Shown here in pieces: positions 15,904 to 21,873 of a stretch of 24,159 nucleotides of DNA. The notes beneath the pieces are model-generated. The model had not been told where the DNA came from, made no database searches, and worked only from the letters and a program-made list of their open reading frames with translations. The DNA is from a virus. The translations under genes and the position numbers were made by a program. Numbering within the stretch: the first letter of the stretch is position 1; each line of letters starts with the position of its first letter. The DNA lies in the IMG/VR virus record IMGVR_UViG_3300017782_000216, positions 1 to 24,159 of that record. The stretch is one strand, 5' to 3'.

Positions 15904-16394
15904 TGGACTTACTATGTTTAAGGTTTAGCAGTCAAGCTGATTCCACTAATGGTCTTCTTTTTGAAGTTACTGAACTAGGGAATCTATTTCTTTGTTATAC
16001 ATTAGAAGACGAAGCTAGAGTTTTAAAAATAAAAGGCGAGACCAGAATACCAGAGGGAACGTATTTTTTAGGTCTTAGAAAAGAGGGTGGCTTTCATAAC
16101 AAATATTCTAAAAGATTTAAAAGCATTCATAAAGGAATGATACAAGTTTTAGACGTTCCTAAATTTGAATACGTCTTGATCCATTGTGGAAATACTGATG
16201 AACACACGGCTGGATGTTTATTAGTAGGAGATAGTCAAGAAAATAACGTAATTATCAAAGATGGTTTTATAGGCAAATCTACAAACGCTTATAAAAGAAT
16301 TTACCCAAAAATTGCTAAACAGCTTGAACTGGGAAACGAAGTAACAATCACTTATAAAGATTTCAAACATGAGTATAATAGGGAAAATTTTTAG
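15903..16394 (+). CDS. DUF5675 family protein, candidate cell-wall enzyme
   Basis: The 163-residue protein carries the DUF5675 signature: an N-terminal RFSSQADSTNGLLFEV strand region, a central PEGTYFLGLRKEGGFHNKY, then IHCGNTDEHTAGCLLVG. The last contains H94, C95, H101 and C105. The histidine-glycine-cysteine arrangement recalls the active site of L,D-transpeptidase-like enzymes. I see no other lysozyme, amidase or peptidase in the window. Its place between a holin-like gene and the 3TM holin therefore makes it the best candidate for the lytic enzyme. That function is inferred; the family has no activity that I know to be proven. It overlaps the next gene by 26 bases. There is no signal peptide. 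Confidence 0.72.
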   Translation: MDLLCLRFSSQADSTNGLLFEVTELGNLFLCYTLEDEARVLKIKGETRIPEGTYFLGLRKEGGFHNKYSKRFKSIHKGMIQVLDVPKFEYVLIHCGNTDEHTAGCLLVGDSQENNVIIKDGFIGKSTNAYKRIYPKIAKQLELGNEVTITYKDFKHEYNRENF

Positions 16395-16764
16395 TTCTGG
16401 AGCTAAAGAGTTAGTTGATTCGGTAGGAAATGCTATTGATAAAATACACACATCTACTGAAGAAAAAGAAACTATAAAAGCCGAACTAGAAAAACACATT
16501 TTAAATTATGAAGAAAAAATACAGCAACAAGTTAGCGAAAGATGGAAAGCTGATATGCAAAGCGACAACTGGCTCTCAAAAAGTATTCGTCCTCTTAGCA
16601 TGGGTTTTTTACTTATTGTTCTTTCTATATTTACTATCCTTGATTTTAGTTTTGTTGGGCTGGATATAAAAGATAGTTTTATTGATATGTGGCAAATGTT
16701 AGCAATAACAGCTTTCGGAGCATACTTTGGAGGACGCTCGTACGAAAAGATTAAAAGAAAATGA
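16369..16764 (+). CDS. Holin, 3TMs family
   Basis: This protein probably forms membrane lesions that release or activate the lytic enzyme. The 131-residue sequence has a charged N-terminal coiled part (residues 25-58). The characteristic segment RWKADMQSDNWLSKSIRPL (58-76) follows, then membrane helices at about 74-92 and 104-121, and a basic C-terminus. The RWxxDMxSDxWLSKxIRPL pattern with FGGRSYEK at the end is the family hallmark. Only two membrane helices are clear; the first of the three named in the family would have to come from the N-terminus. It overlaps DUF5675 by 26 bases and the next gene by four (ATGA). Confidence 0.85.
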   Translation: MSIIGKIFSSGAKELVDSVGNAIDKIHTSTEEKETIKAELEKHILNYEEKIQQQVSERWKADMQSDNWLSKSIRPLSMGFLLIVLSIFTILDFSFVGLDIKDSFIDMWQMLAITAFGAYFGGRSYEKIKRK

Positions 16765-17816
16765 CAGACTATAAAAGGTATAGGTTAAAAGAAGACGAAT
16801 GGAAACTTGTAGACGAATATAGAGAAGAAAAAAATACTAATAAATTACTATCTAAAGAATGTCTAGAGGCTGGTATTGACATTAATTCTATCTCTCATTA
16901 TTGGTATAAAAGTCAAAAGTTCTCAATCTTTGCCAAACCTAATGAATTTAACAAGGATGACTTCTTAAAATCTATTGAGAAGCTTATAAGTAGCTATTCT
17001 CCTAAATATCCTTCTATTGATTACCCTAAAAGAAAAGATGGCCACTTACTTATTATAAACCCTGCTGACGTGCATATAGGTAAGTATGCTGATGCTTTAG
17101 AAACTGGAGAGGAGTATAATGTAGAAATCGCAAAAAATAGAGTTAGAGAGGGCGTAAAAGGTATTTTAAGAAATGCAGAAGGATACCCACTATCAAAAAT
17201 TTTATTCTGTATAGGGAACGATATACTGCACACAGATAACACAATGGGAAGCACTACAAAGCTTACCCCTCAAGACACAGACGGCAAGTGGTATCGTCAT
17301 TTCACAGAAGCTTTGGAACTTTATGTCGAAATTGTAGAGATGCTTATGCAAATAGCTCCTGTGGATTGTATTCATTCAATGAGCAACCATGACTATATGA
17401 GTGGCTTTCATTTAGCACACGCTCTTAAATCATGGTATCGAAACACAAAAGCCGTCACAGTAGATGCTAATCCTATGCATCGGAAATATTACTCTTGGAA
17501 AAATAGTTTAATAGGATTAACTCATGGCGACGGAGCTAAATTAAACTCGCTGCCTCTCCATATGGCTCAAGAAGAGCCTTTAAAATGGTCTGAAACAAAA
17601 TATCGATACTGGTATCTACACCACTTACATCATAAACAAAGATATAAATTTATGACTTCATTTGATAATATAGGGGTTACTGTTGAATTTCTTAGAAGTC
17701 CTAGTTCTAGTGATTCATGGCATGCTCAAAAGGGATATACTGGAAGCGTAAAAGCAGTAGAAGGTTTTGTTCATAATGAATTTGGACAGATTGCTCATTT
17801 AACCCATATTTTTTAG
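16761..17816 (+). CDS. Calcineurin-like metallophosphoesterase
   Basis: The 351-residue protein shows the metal-binding motifs of the calcineurin-like superfamily in order: D103-x-H105 (ADVHIGK), G152-N153-D154, S208-N-H-D211 (in place of the usual GNHD), H255 in THGDG, and H288/H290/H291 in LHHLHHK (in place of GHTH). The first 60 residues are a separate, charged, possibly DNA-binding part. The substrate cannot be read from sequence; nucleases of the Mre11 type and nucleotide phosphatases share the fold. It is the last gene of the late operon and starts in the holin stop (ATGA), an unusual place for a nucleic-acid enzyme. Confidence 0.88.
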   Translation: MTDYKRYRLKEDEWKLVDEYREEKNTNKLLSKECLEAGIDINSISHYWYKSQKFSIFAKPNEFNKDDFLKSIEKLISSYSPKYPSIDYPKRKDGHLLIINPADVHIGKYADALETGEEYNVEIAKNRVREGVKGILRNAEGYPLSKILFCIGNDILHTDNTMGSTTKLTPQDTDGKWYRHFTEALELYVEIVEMLMQIAPVDCIHSMSNHDYMSGFHLAHALKSWYRNTKAVTVDANPMHRKYYSWKNSLIGLTHGDGAKLNSLPLHMAQEEPLKWSETKYRYWYLHHLHHKQRYKFMTSFDNIGVTVEFLRSPSSSDSWHAQKGYTGSVKAVEGFVHNEFGQIAHLTHIF

Positions 17817-17824
17817 TATATTTG
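17791..17824 (+). promoter_or_regulatory. Promoter-like pair at end of phosphoesterase gene
   Basis: TATATTTG (17817-17824) fits TAnnTTTG exactly. A TTG at 17791-17793 stands 23 bases upstream, at the upper end of the 17-23 range known for flavobacteria. Transcription would begin near 17830, only about 45 bases before a terminator. It overlaps the end of the coding region, whose stop is at 17814-17816. Confidence 0.5.
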
Positions 17825-17829
17825 CAACG

Positions 17830-17901
17830 ATTTTTAGTAGAAACACACTTGTCCTAAGTGTTTAGTGTTATGAGGGAGAGAGTAAAATCTCTCCTTTTTT
17901 T
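17830..17901 (+). ncRNA. Candidate short RNA or attenuated leader
   Basis: Between the promoter-like pair and the terminator lies about 70 bases without a gene. It contains a hairpin ACACTT (17845-17850) with AAGTGT (17856-17861), loop GTCCT. The terminator stem follows at 17875-17894. If the promoter is active, the product would be a two-hairpin RNA of about 70 nt. It might be a regulatory RNA, or a leader whose read-through feeds the early genes. There is no direct evidence of expression. Confidence 0.3.
17875..17901 (+). terminator. Intrinsic terminator ending the late operon
   Basis: A perfect 7-bp stem GGAGAGA (17875-17881) with TCTCTCC (17888-17894), loop GTAAAA, is followed by seven Ts. 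It lies 59 bases after the phosphoesterase stop, at the border between the late and early blocks. Confidence 0.85.
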
Positions 17902-17975
17902 ATATATTATTAAAAAATATTAACTTTTTTTTAATCTAGTAAATAGCATTTATTTTCATTATTTATGTTAATAAG

Positions 17976-17998
17976 TTTGCACAATAAGTAAATATTTG
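17976..17998 (+). promoter_or_regulatory. Candidate early promoter
   Basis: AATATTTG (17991-17998) matches TAnnTTTG at seven of eight positions, and TTTG lies at 17976-17979. The 11-base spacing is shorter than usual. It is 37 bases before the first early gene, in the AT-rich gap 17902-18034, which has no coding potential. One AACGATAA copy at 18010-18017 lies between it and the start. Confidence 0.4.
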
Positions 17999-18034
17999 TA
18001 ATTTAGCCAAACGATAACACTAAAACACAAAACA

Positions 18035-18241
18035 ATGAGAACATTTGAAATTAATAAAATAACAAGAATTACAGACAATACTGCTGAATATGGTTTTGGA
18101 GATTATACTGATAAAAAATATGAAGTAGTTGCAATTATAAAAGCTGATAACATCAGAAAGGCACAATCAATGTATAAAAGAGAATATGATAAATCAGCAA
18201 AATTTAATAGATGGTCTAATTACTACGCAATAGAAAAATAA
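18035..18241 (+). CDS. Hypothetical early protein (68 aa)
   Basis: This is the first gene after the late/early border. The 68-residue product is charged and Tyr-rich (YGFGDYTDKKYEVVAIIKAD), with a C-terminal part KREYDKSAKFNRWSNYYAIEK. It has no cysteine, membrane segment or known motif. The start follows an A-rich leader (ACAAAACA). It is closed by its own terminator hairpin 8 bases later, so it can be expressed as a single-gene early transcript, as is common for proteins that take over the host. That role is speculation; I do not recognise a family. Confidence 0.7.
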   Translation: MRTFEINKITRITDNTAEYGFGDYTDKKYEVVAIIKADNIRKAQSMYKREYDKSAKFNRWSNYYAIEK

Positions 18242-18249
18242 TAACAATG

Positions 18250-18271
18250 GGAGAGCAATCTCCTTTTTTTT
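18250..18271 (+). terminator. Short intrinsic terminator after first early gene
   Basis: A 5-bp stem GGAGA (18250-18254) with TCTCC (18259-18263) and a GCAA tetraloop is followed by eight Ts. The stem is short, so read-through into the following early genes is likely. Confidence 0.7.
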
Positions 18272-18293
18272 AATTAACATAAAAACTAATATT

Positions 18294-18494
18294 ATGAGTG
18301 CAAAAATCAAAAAACGTGAGGCAATAAAAAGTTTAGAAGCTTTGACTCATTGGTTATACAATTCAGATTTCGATTATTCTTATGAAGATTTTAAACTATT
18401 AATAGATGACATAGATTTATCTTATAAATGTTATTTATTTGAAATTAAAAAAGCTAAACAACTAAAAGAAATAAGAGATGAAAGAAATGGATAA
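18294..18494 (+). CDS. Hypothetical early protein (66 aa)
   Basis: The 66-residue product is helical and Lys-rich at both ends (KIKKREAIKSLE and KKAKQLKEIRDERNG), with an acidic, Tyr-rich centre (YNSDFDYSYEDFKLLIDDIDLSY). It resembles no family I know. It overlaps the next gene, so the two are probably co-translated. Confidence 0.65.
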   Translation: MSAKIKKREAIKSLEALTHWLYNSDFDYSYEDFKLLIDDIDLSYKCYLFEIKKAKQLKEIRDERNG

Positions 18495-18669
18495 GAAAGA
18501 AATGTTAAATGATATTATAGAAGAGTATTCAACTATGAGAAGTCTAGAAGTAGGTAAATCTAGACAAGAAGAATCAAGAAACAATAAAGAAATGTCTAAC
18601 TATCATCAAGGAAAAGCGGATGCTTTAGCATTAGTTTTATTAAAACTTGATAAATTAAAAAATTTATAA
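18478..18669 (+). CDS. Hypothetical early protein (63 aa)
   Basis: The product is a charged helical protein of 63 residues with a conserved-looking C-terminal part, NYHQGKADALALVLLKLDKL. Two starts are possible: ATG at 18478 (overlap 17 bases with the upstream gene) or ATG at 18487 (overlap 8 bases, 60 residues). I keep the longer. The stop overlaps the next start by one base. No function can be assigned. Confidence 0.6.
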   Translation: MKEMDKKEMLNDIIEEYSTMRSLEVGKSRQEESRNNKEMSNYHQGKADALALVLLKLDKLKNL

Positions 18670-18911
18670 TGAGAGACTTAGCAAAAAAACAATTTTTAAA
18701 AGACCAAGCAAAGATAGAAATTGGAACTCAAGTTCAATTCTTTGAGTTTGATATGGATGACTATTTAACGTATAATGCTGTTTTAGGGCTTCTAGTTGCA
18801 ATATTATTAATGTTTGCACCTATGCCATTAGATTACATATTAAGTGCTTATACAGGTTCTTTTATTACTTTATTAATATTTTACATAAAATTTGGAACTA
18901 ATGACAAGTAA
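18669..18911 (+). CDS. Small two-helix membrane protein
   Basis: The 80-residue product has a charged N-terminal 30 residues and then two membrane helices (about 33-50, with AVLGLLVAILLMF, and 54-73, with YILSAYTGSFITLLIFYI), separated by a Pro-containing turn. It is made in the early block, far from the lysis genes. A role in the host envelope, such as superinfection exclusion, is therefore possible but unproven. It overlaps the next gene by 11 bases. Confidence 0.65.
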   Translation: MRDLAKKQFLKDQAKIEIGTQVQFFEFDMDDYLTYNAVLGLLVAILLMFAPMPLDYILSAYTGSFITLLIFYIKFGTNDK

Positions 18912-19299
18912 AAGCGAAATAATGAATAGGCTATTTAAAGAGAATAGTTTACTTGAAGAAGATGTTTTTGTTCATAAAAATTTTACAATTATCACAAGAG
19001 GAGGCATTCAAAAGATTCAAGCGAATAATAATATTTCTGTTACATACGAAGTAATAGAATGCTCTAAAAACTACTGTGTAGTTAAAGCAATAGCAAAATC
19101 AGATACTCAAACTATCGAGACTTTTGGAAGTGCTTTAAAAGGAGACACATATAAAGAAGGGAATACGAATAGCTGGTATGTCATGGAAATCTCAGAAAAG
19201 AGAGCTTTAAGTAGAAGTATATTGACTATTTGCGGTTTATATCAATTCGGGGTTTTTGGAGAAGATGAAAGCGAAAGCTTTAAAAAATCAAATAATTAA
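18901..19299 (+). CDS. Putative single-strand annealing protein (ERF/Rad52-like)
   Basis: This 132-residue product (counting from ATG 18901) has a beta-rich N-terminal half (FTIITRGGIQKIQ, ISVTYEVIEC, NYCVVKAIAK). A C-terminal part follows, with WYVMEISEKRALSRSILTICGLYQFGVFGEDES. The latter recalls the helical segment and acidic end of ERF/Rad52-type annealing proteins. The adjacent SSB-like gene supports a recombination role, because the two often form a pair. A longer frame begins at TTG 18892, but the ATG is the better start. The alternative is an uncharacterised DNA-binding family. The family call is from overall resemblance only. Confidence 0.5.
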   Translation: MTSKSEIMNRLFKENSLLEEDVFVHKNFTIITRGGIQKIQANNNISVTYEVIECSKNYCVVKAIAKSDTQTIETFGSALKGDTYKEGNTNSWYVMEISEKRALSRSILTICGLYQFGVFGEDESESFKKSNN

Positions 19300-19315
19300 T
19301 TAAATAATTTTAAAA

Positions 19316-19648
19316 ATGTTAGAACAACAAGTACAAGGAAAAATAATAAAAGTATTAGATTCTCAAGGTGGCACGTCAAAAGCTGGTAGGGAATGGATTA
19401 AACAAGAGTTTGTTATTGAAACAGAAGCTCAATTCAATCCTTTAGTTTGCCTTACTGCATTTGGTGAGGAAAAAGTAAAGATGTTAGAAAACCATAATAT
19501 CGGAGACGTTGTGACTGTCTCTTATAATTTGTCTTCTAAAGAATTTAATGGTCGGTTTTATACGACTGCTAATGTTTGGCAAATAGCCAAGTCTAATGGA
19601 AATTCGGATAAGTTTGAAAAAGTAGAAACCAACGATTTACCATTTTAA
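19316..19648 (+). CDS. ssb: Single-strand DNA-binding protein, DUF3127-like OB fold
   Basis: The 110-residue product binds single-stranded DNA by inference. Its strand order (QGKIIKVLDSQGGTSKAG, EWIKQEFVIETEAQ, LVCLTAFGEEKVKM, DVVTVSYNLSSKEFNGRFYTT) matches the DUF3127 OB-fold proteins of Bacteroidota. The last four residues, DLPF, preceded by acidic residues, form the tip by which SSB proteins bind replication partners. Such a tail is strong support for the SSB role. It follows the putative annealing protein by 16 bases and has an A-rich leader. Confidence 0.82.
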   Translation: MLEQQVQGKIIKVLDSQGGTSKAGREWIKQEFVIETEAQFNPLVCLTAFGEEKVKMLENHNIGDVVTVSYNLSSKEFNGRFYTTANVWQIAKSNGNSDKFEKVETNDLPF

Positions 19649-19649
19649 G

Positions 19650-19886
19650 ATGAAAGAGAATAAAGCAACTATTTTTAATTGGGTCTTTGTAGTTAAAAAT
19701 CCAAAGCTAAACGGAGTTCAAAAGAATTTTGATTTTGGAACTTCTCGTTGGCATTCAGACGCAAGTTATGAAGGAGATTCTTTTTTCTTGGTGGGGACGC
19801 AAGAAGAATCAAGCGATTTTTACAAAGACCTAATTAAAAATGGTTACTGTGTACAGGATAAATATAATTTAGGAGAAAAAAAATAA
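19650..19886 (+). CDS. Hypothetical protein (78 aa)
   Basis: The 78-residue product is rich in aromatic residues and Asn/Lys (IFNWVFVVKNPKLNGVQKNFDFG, SRWHSDASYEG), with a beta-rich core and a helical KDLIKNGYCV part. It starts two bases after the SSB stop and ends immediately before the next start, so it belongs to the replication operon. I do not recognise a family. Confidence 0.65.
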   Translation: MKENKATIFNWVFVVKNPKLNGVQKNFDFGTSRWHSDASYEGDSFFLVGTQEESSDFYKDLIKNGYCVQDKYNLGEKK

Positions 19887-20312
19887 ATGAAGATGGATGA
19901 TTTAGACATATTATTAAAAGAAAAGAATGACATTCAAAGCATAATTAAAGCGACTTGTTTTATTAACAATATAACACCTCAACAATTTGACACAAAATCT
20001 AGAGAAAGGTATTTAATAGACGCTCGGAGGATGGCTTATTCTGCTATCAAAGATATTTGCAATTTTGGATATACACGAATAGCAAAAGAATTCAATATGC
20101 ATCATGCTTCTATGATACATCATTATAAACAACATTCAAACTTATTATTAATGGATAGATTTTATAGTGAAAAATATGAAGCTTTAGTTGAAGTTGCAAA
20201 ATCTGAGATTGGAATAGTTGATGTACAAGACATTTTAAAAGAAGTAAGAAGAAGAAAGCTAGATTTTCAAAAAGCAAAAGTTAAAATTAAACAACACTTA
20301 GATAATTTATAA
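19887..20312 (+). CDS. DnaA domain IV-like DNA-binding protein
   Basis: The 141-residue product resembles only the C-terminal DNA-binding domain of DnaA. SRER (38-41), followed by a helix with RRMAYSAIKDI and then GYTRIAKEFNMHHASMIHHYK (61-81), is the recognition helix-turn-helix pattern (in DnaA: basic helix, then xIGxxFGGRDHTTVLHA). The DHTT signature is replaced by HHASM, so the binding site may differ. No AAA+ ATPase domain is present, so it cannot work as an initiator by itself. The C-terminal part (85-141) is charged and helical. It may recruit or compete with host DnaA, or mark the phage origin. Confidence 0.65.
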   Translation: MKMDDLDILLKEKNDIQSIIKATCFINNITPQQFDTKSRERYLIDARRMAYSAIKDICNFGYTRIAKEFNMHHASMIHHYKQHSNLLLMDRFYSEKYEALVEVAKSEIGIVDVQDILKEVRRRKLDFQKAKVKIKQHLDNL

Positions 20313-20322
20313 AACCAAAACA

Positions 20323-20541
20323 ATGACACAAAAAGAACAAATTTTAGGACATTTAAAAGAGTATGGATCAATAACTAGCTGGGATGCTATAATGGAATAC
20401 GGAGTCACTAGACTAAGCCATCACATATACTGTCTTAGAAATGAAGGGTATATCATTCCAGATAAACGTATTCAAGTTAACACAAGACTAGGAAGAACTA
20501 CTAAGATTTCTAAATATACTTTAAGAGATGAAAAGAATTAG
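20323..20541 (+). CDS. Helix-turn-helix protein, HTH_39-like
   Basis: The 72-residue product is a winged-helix-type DNA-binding protein. It has the HTH_39 pattern: TQKEQILGHLKEYGSITSWDA (about residues 2-22), then GVTRLSHHIYCLRNEGYI, which is the second and recognition helices, and a wing ending in SKYTL. It overlaps the replication protein gene by 14 bases. A regulator of the early operon or an accessory replication factor is possible. It is too small to carry an effector domain. Confidence 0.72.
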   Translation: MTQKEQILGHLKEYGSITSWDAIMEYGVTRLSHHIYCLRNEGYIIPDKRIQVNTRLGRTTKISKYTLRDEKN

Positions 20542-21235
20542 AGTAGTTAAAAACACAAACTTTACTACAATCAACAACGAGTTCATATTTAATAAAGATA
20601 TGAGCTTAAAAGCTAAGGGTTTACTTTGTCACTTATTAGCTTTGCCTAACGATTGGAAGCTTTATGTAGAAGAAGTAGAGAAACATCATAAAGATGGTAA
20701 GAAAGCCATTTATAGTGCATTTAAAGAGCTTACTGATAATGGTTATATGAAACGAGAACAAAAAAGAGAGAATGGAAAGATTGTTTCTTGGGATTATATA
20801 ATCTTTGAAAAGCCATATACCCAAAAGGTAGATGTACAAAATGTAGAAGTAGAAAAAGTAGATATACAAAATGCACCACTACTAAAGACTAATAATACTA
20901 AAGACTTAAATTTATTAAATACTAATAATAATAAAACACACGTTTTGAGTTTTCCAAATGAATTAAATTTAGAAGCTTGGGAATTATGGAAAGAATTTAG
21001 GAAAAAAGAATACAGAAAAAGTTATAAAGTTTTAGGAGAAAAAGCTGCAATAGGTAAACTTTTGAAATTAGCTGGTGATGACAAAGAACTGCAAAAAGAA
21101 ATATTATTGCAATCAATGGAAAATGGTTGGGTCGGATTGTTTCCAATAAAAACAGAAAAAGAAAGAAAAGTTAAAACGATGATGACTGAATACAATAACG
21201 GATTAGAAATACTAAAAAAACAATTTAATGACTGA
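20528..21235 (+). CDS. Replication initiation-like protein (winged-helix, lambda O/DnaD-like)
   Basis: The 235-residue product has an N-terminal winged-helix domain (about 1-92, FTTINNEFIFNKDMSLKAKG, then AIYSAFKELTDNGYMKREQK). This fits the N-terminal domain of phage replication proteins. A low-complexity linker (about 95-130) carries a repeat VDVQN / VDIQN followed by Asn/Thr-rich sequence. The C-terminal part (about 138-200) has WELWKEFRKKEYRKSYKVLGEK and SMENGWVGLFPIK, like the DnaD/DnaT-related helicase-loading part. It would bind the origin and recruit host helicase, by inference. The DNA of the linker contains repeats that may be origin iterons. Confidence 0.72.
   Translation: MKRIRVVKNTNFTTINNEFIFNKDMSLKAKGLLCHLLALPNDWKLYVEEVEKHHKDGKKAIYSAFKELTDNGYMKREQKRENGKIVSWDYIIFEKPYTQKVDVQNVEVEKVDIQNAPLLKTNNTKDLNLLNTNNNKTHVLSFPNELNLEAWELWKEFRKKEYRKSYKVLGEKAAIGKLLKLAGDDKELQKEILLQSMENGWVGLFPIKTEKERKVKTMMTEYNNGLEILKKQFND
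20828..20935. repeat. Direct repeats and AT-rich tract inside replication gene, origin candidate
   Basis: GTAGATGTACAAAATG (20828-20843) and GTAGATATACAAAATG (20858-20873) differ by one base and are 30 bases apart. GTAGA occurs four times here, at 20828, 20843, 20849 and 20858. The decamer ACTAAAGACT then occurs twice (20881-20890, 20897-20906) in a tract that is almost pure A/T (to about 20935). Lambda-type phages place iterons and a melting region inside the initiator gene. The repeats also encode VDVQN / VDIQN, so a protein repeat is the competing explanation. Confidence 0.4.
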
Positions 21236-21479
21236 ACAACAAAAAATAGACGTGACCCCTTTATTAGCTACTTTTAGAGCTTTTAATGAGCAGTTGTATA
21301 ATTTAAAAGGAACACATAAGCAAGTATTAAAACAGAAGTTTAATAGACTTATAAAAATGTCGGCTCAATATGAAGCTGAAATAGTAAAGATGTTAGGAGA
21401 AGAAGAGATTGAAGCTGTTTACGATGCTTTAATGGAATTATTAATGTCAGTAAGAAAAGAGATAGATGGACAAAAGTAA
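21228..21479 (+). CDS. Hypothetical helical protein (83 aa)
   Basis: The 83-residue product is all-helical by composition (FRAFNEQLYNLKGTHKQVLKQ, SAQYEAEIVKMLGEEEIEAVYDALMEL), acidic at the C-terminus and basic in the centre. It overlaps the replication protein by 8 bases and the next gene by 14. No family is recognised. Its place suggests an accessory replication or recombination protein. Confidence 0.65.
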   Translation: MTEQQKIDVTPLLATFRAFNEQLYNLKGTHKQVLKQKFNRLIKMSAQYEAEIVKMLGEEEIEAVYDALMELLMSVRKEIDGQK

Positions 21480-21873
21480 ACAGATATGGTATTTATGGAA
21501 GACAGATGTTAAGTCTTTGACTACGGAATGCTACAAAATACTACAAGAATTATATATACAACTAGGACAGAAGCCTGAGTCTGAGATGGTAGTTTTACAG
21601 ACTAATACGTTAGTAGAGGACTTAGCTACTAAATACAGTAGAATGGAGCTTGATGAGGTTAAATTCGCTTTAAACAAAGGATTGAGAGATAATGACCCTC
21701 CTATTTTCATTAATGTTCCTACTTGGAATAAGTTTTTAAGAGACTATAAAAAGTCAGAACAATATAGAAGGCAATGCAATGCAATTGAAGAATACACAAT
21801 CTATAAGAAACGAATGGAATCTTTTGGAAAGATATTGAAAGCAAGGGAAATTAAAAAGATTAAAAATGGCTAA
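21466..21873 (+). CDS. Hypothetical replication-cluster protein (135 aa)
   Basis: The 135-residue product is helical, with a Trp-rich start (KQIWYLWKTDVKSLTTECYK) and a central pattern EMVVLQTNTLVEDLATKYSRM followed by DEVKFALNKGLRDNDPPIFINVPTW, and a basic C-terminus (REIKKIKNG). The middle portion looks like a conserved module of small phage replication or helicase-loading proteins, but I cannot name a family with confidence. It overlaps NinG-like by 8 bases and the upstream gene by 14. Confidence 0.6.
   Translation: MDKSKQIWYLWKTDVKSLTTECYKILQELYIQLGQKPESEMVVLQTNTLVEDLATKYSRMELDEVKFALNKGLRDNDPPIFINVPTWNKFLRDYKKSEQYRRQCNAIEEYTIYKKRMESFGKILKAREIKKIKNG

Noticed and set aside
18892-18900. Nine-base longer start (TTG) for the annealing protein gene
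   Set aside because: An ATG three codons later at 18901 is a better start, and the extra residues add nothing recognisable.
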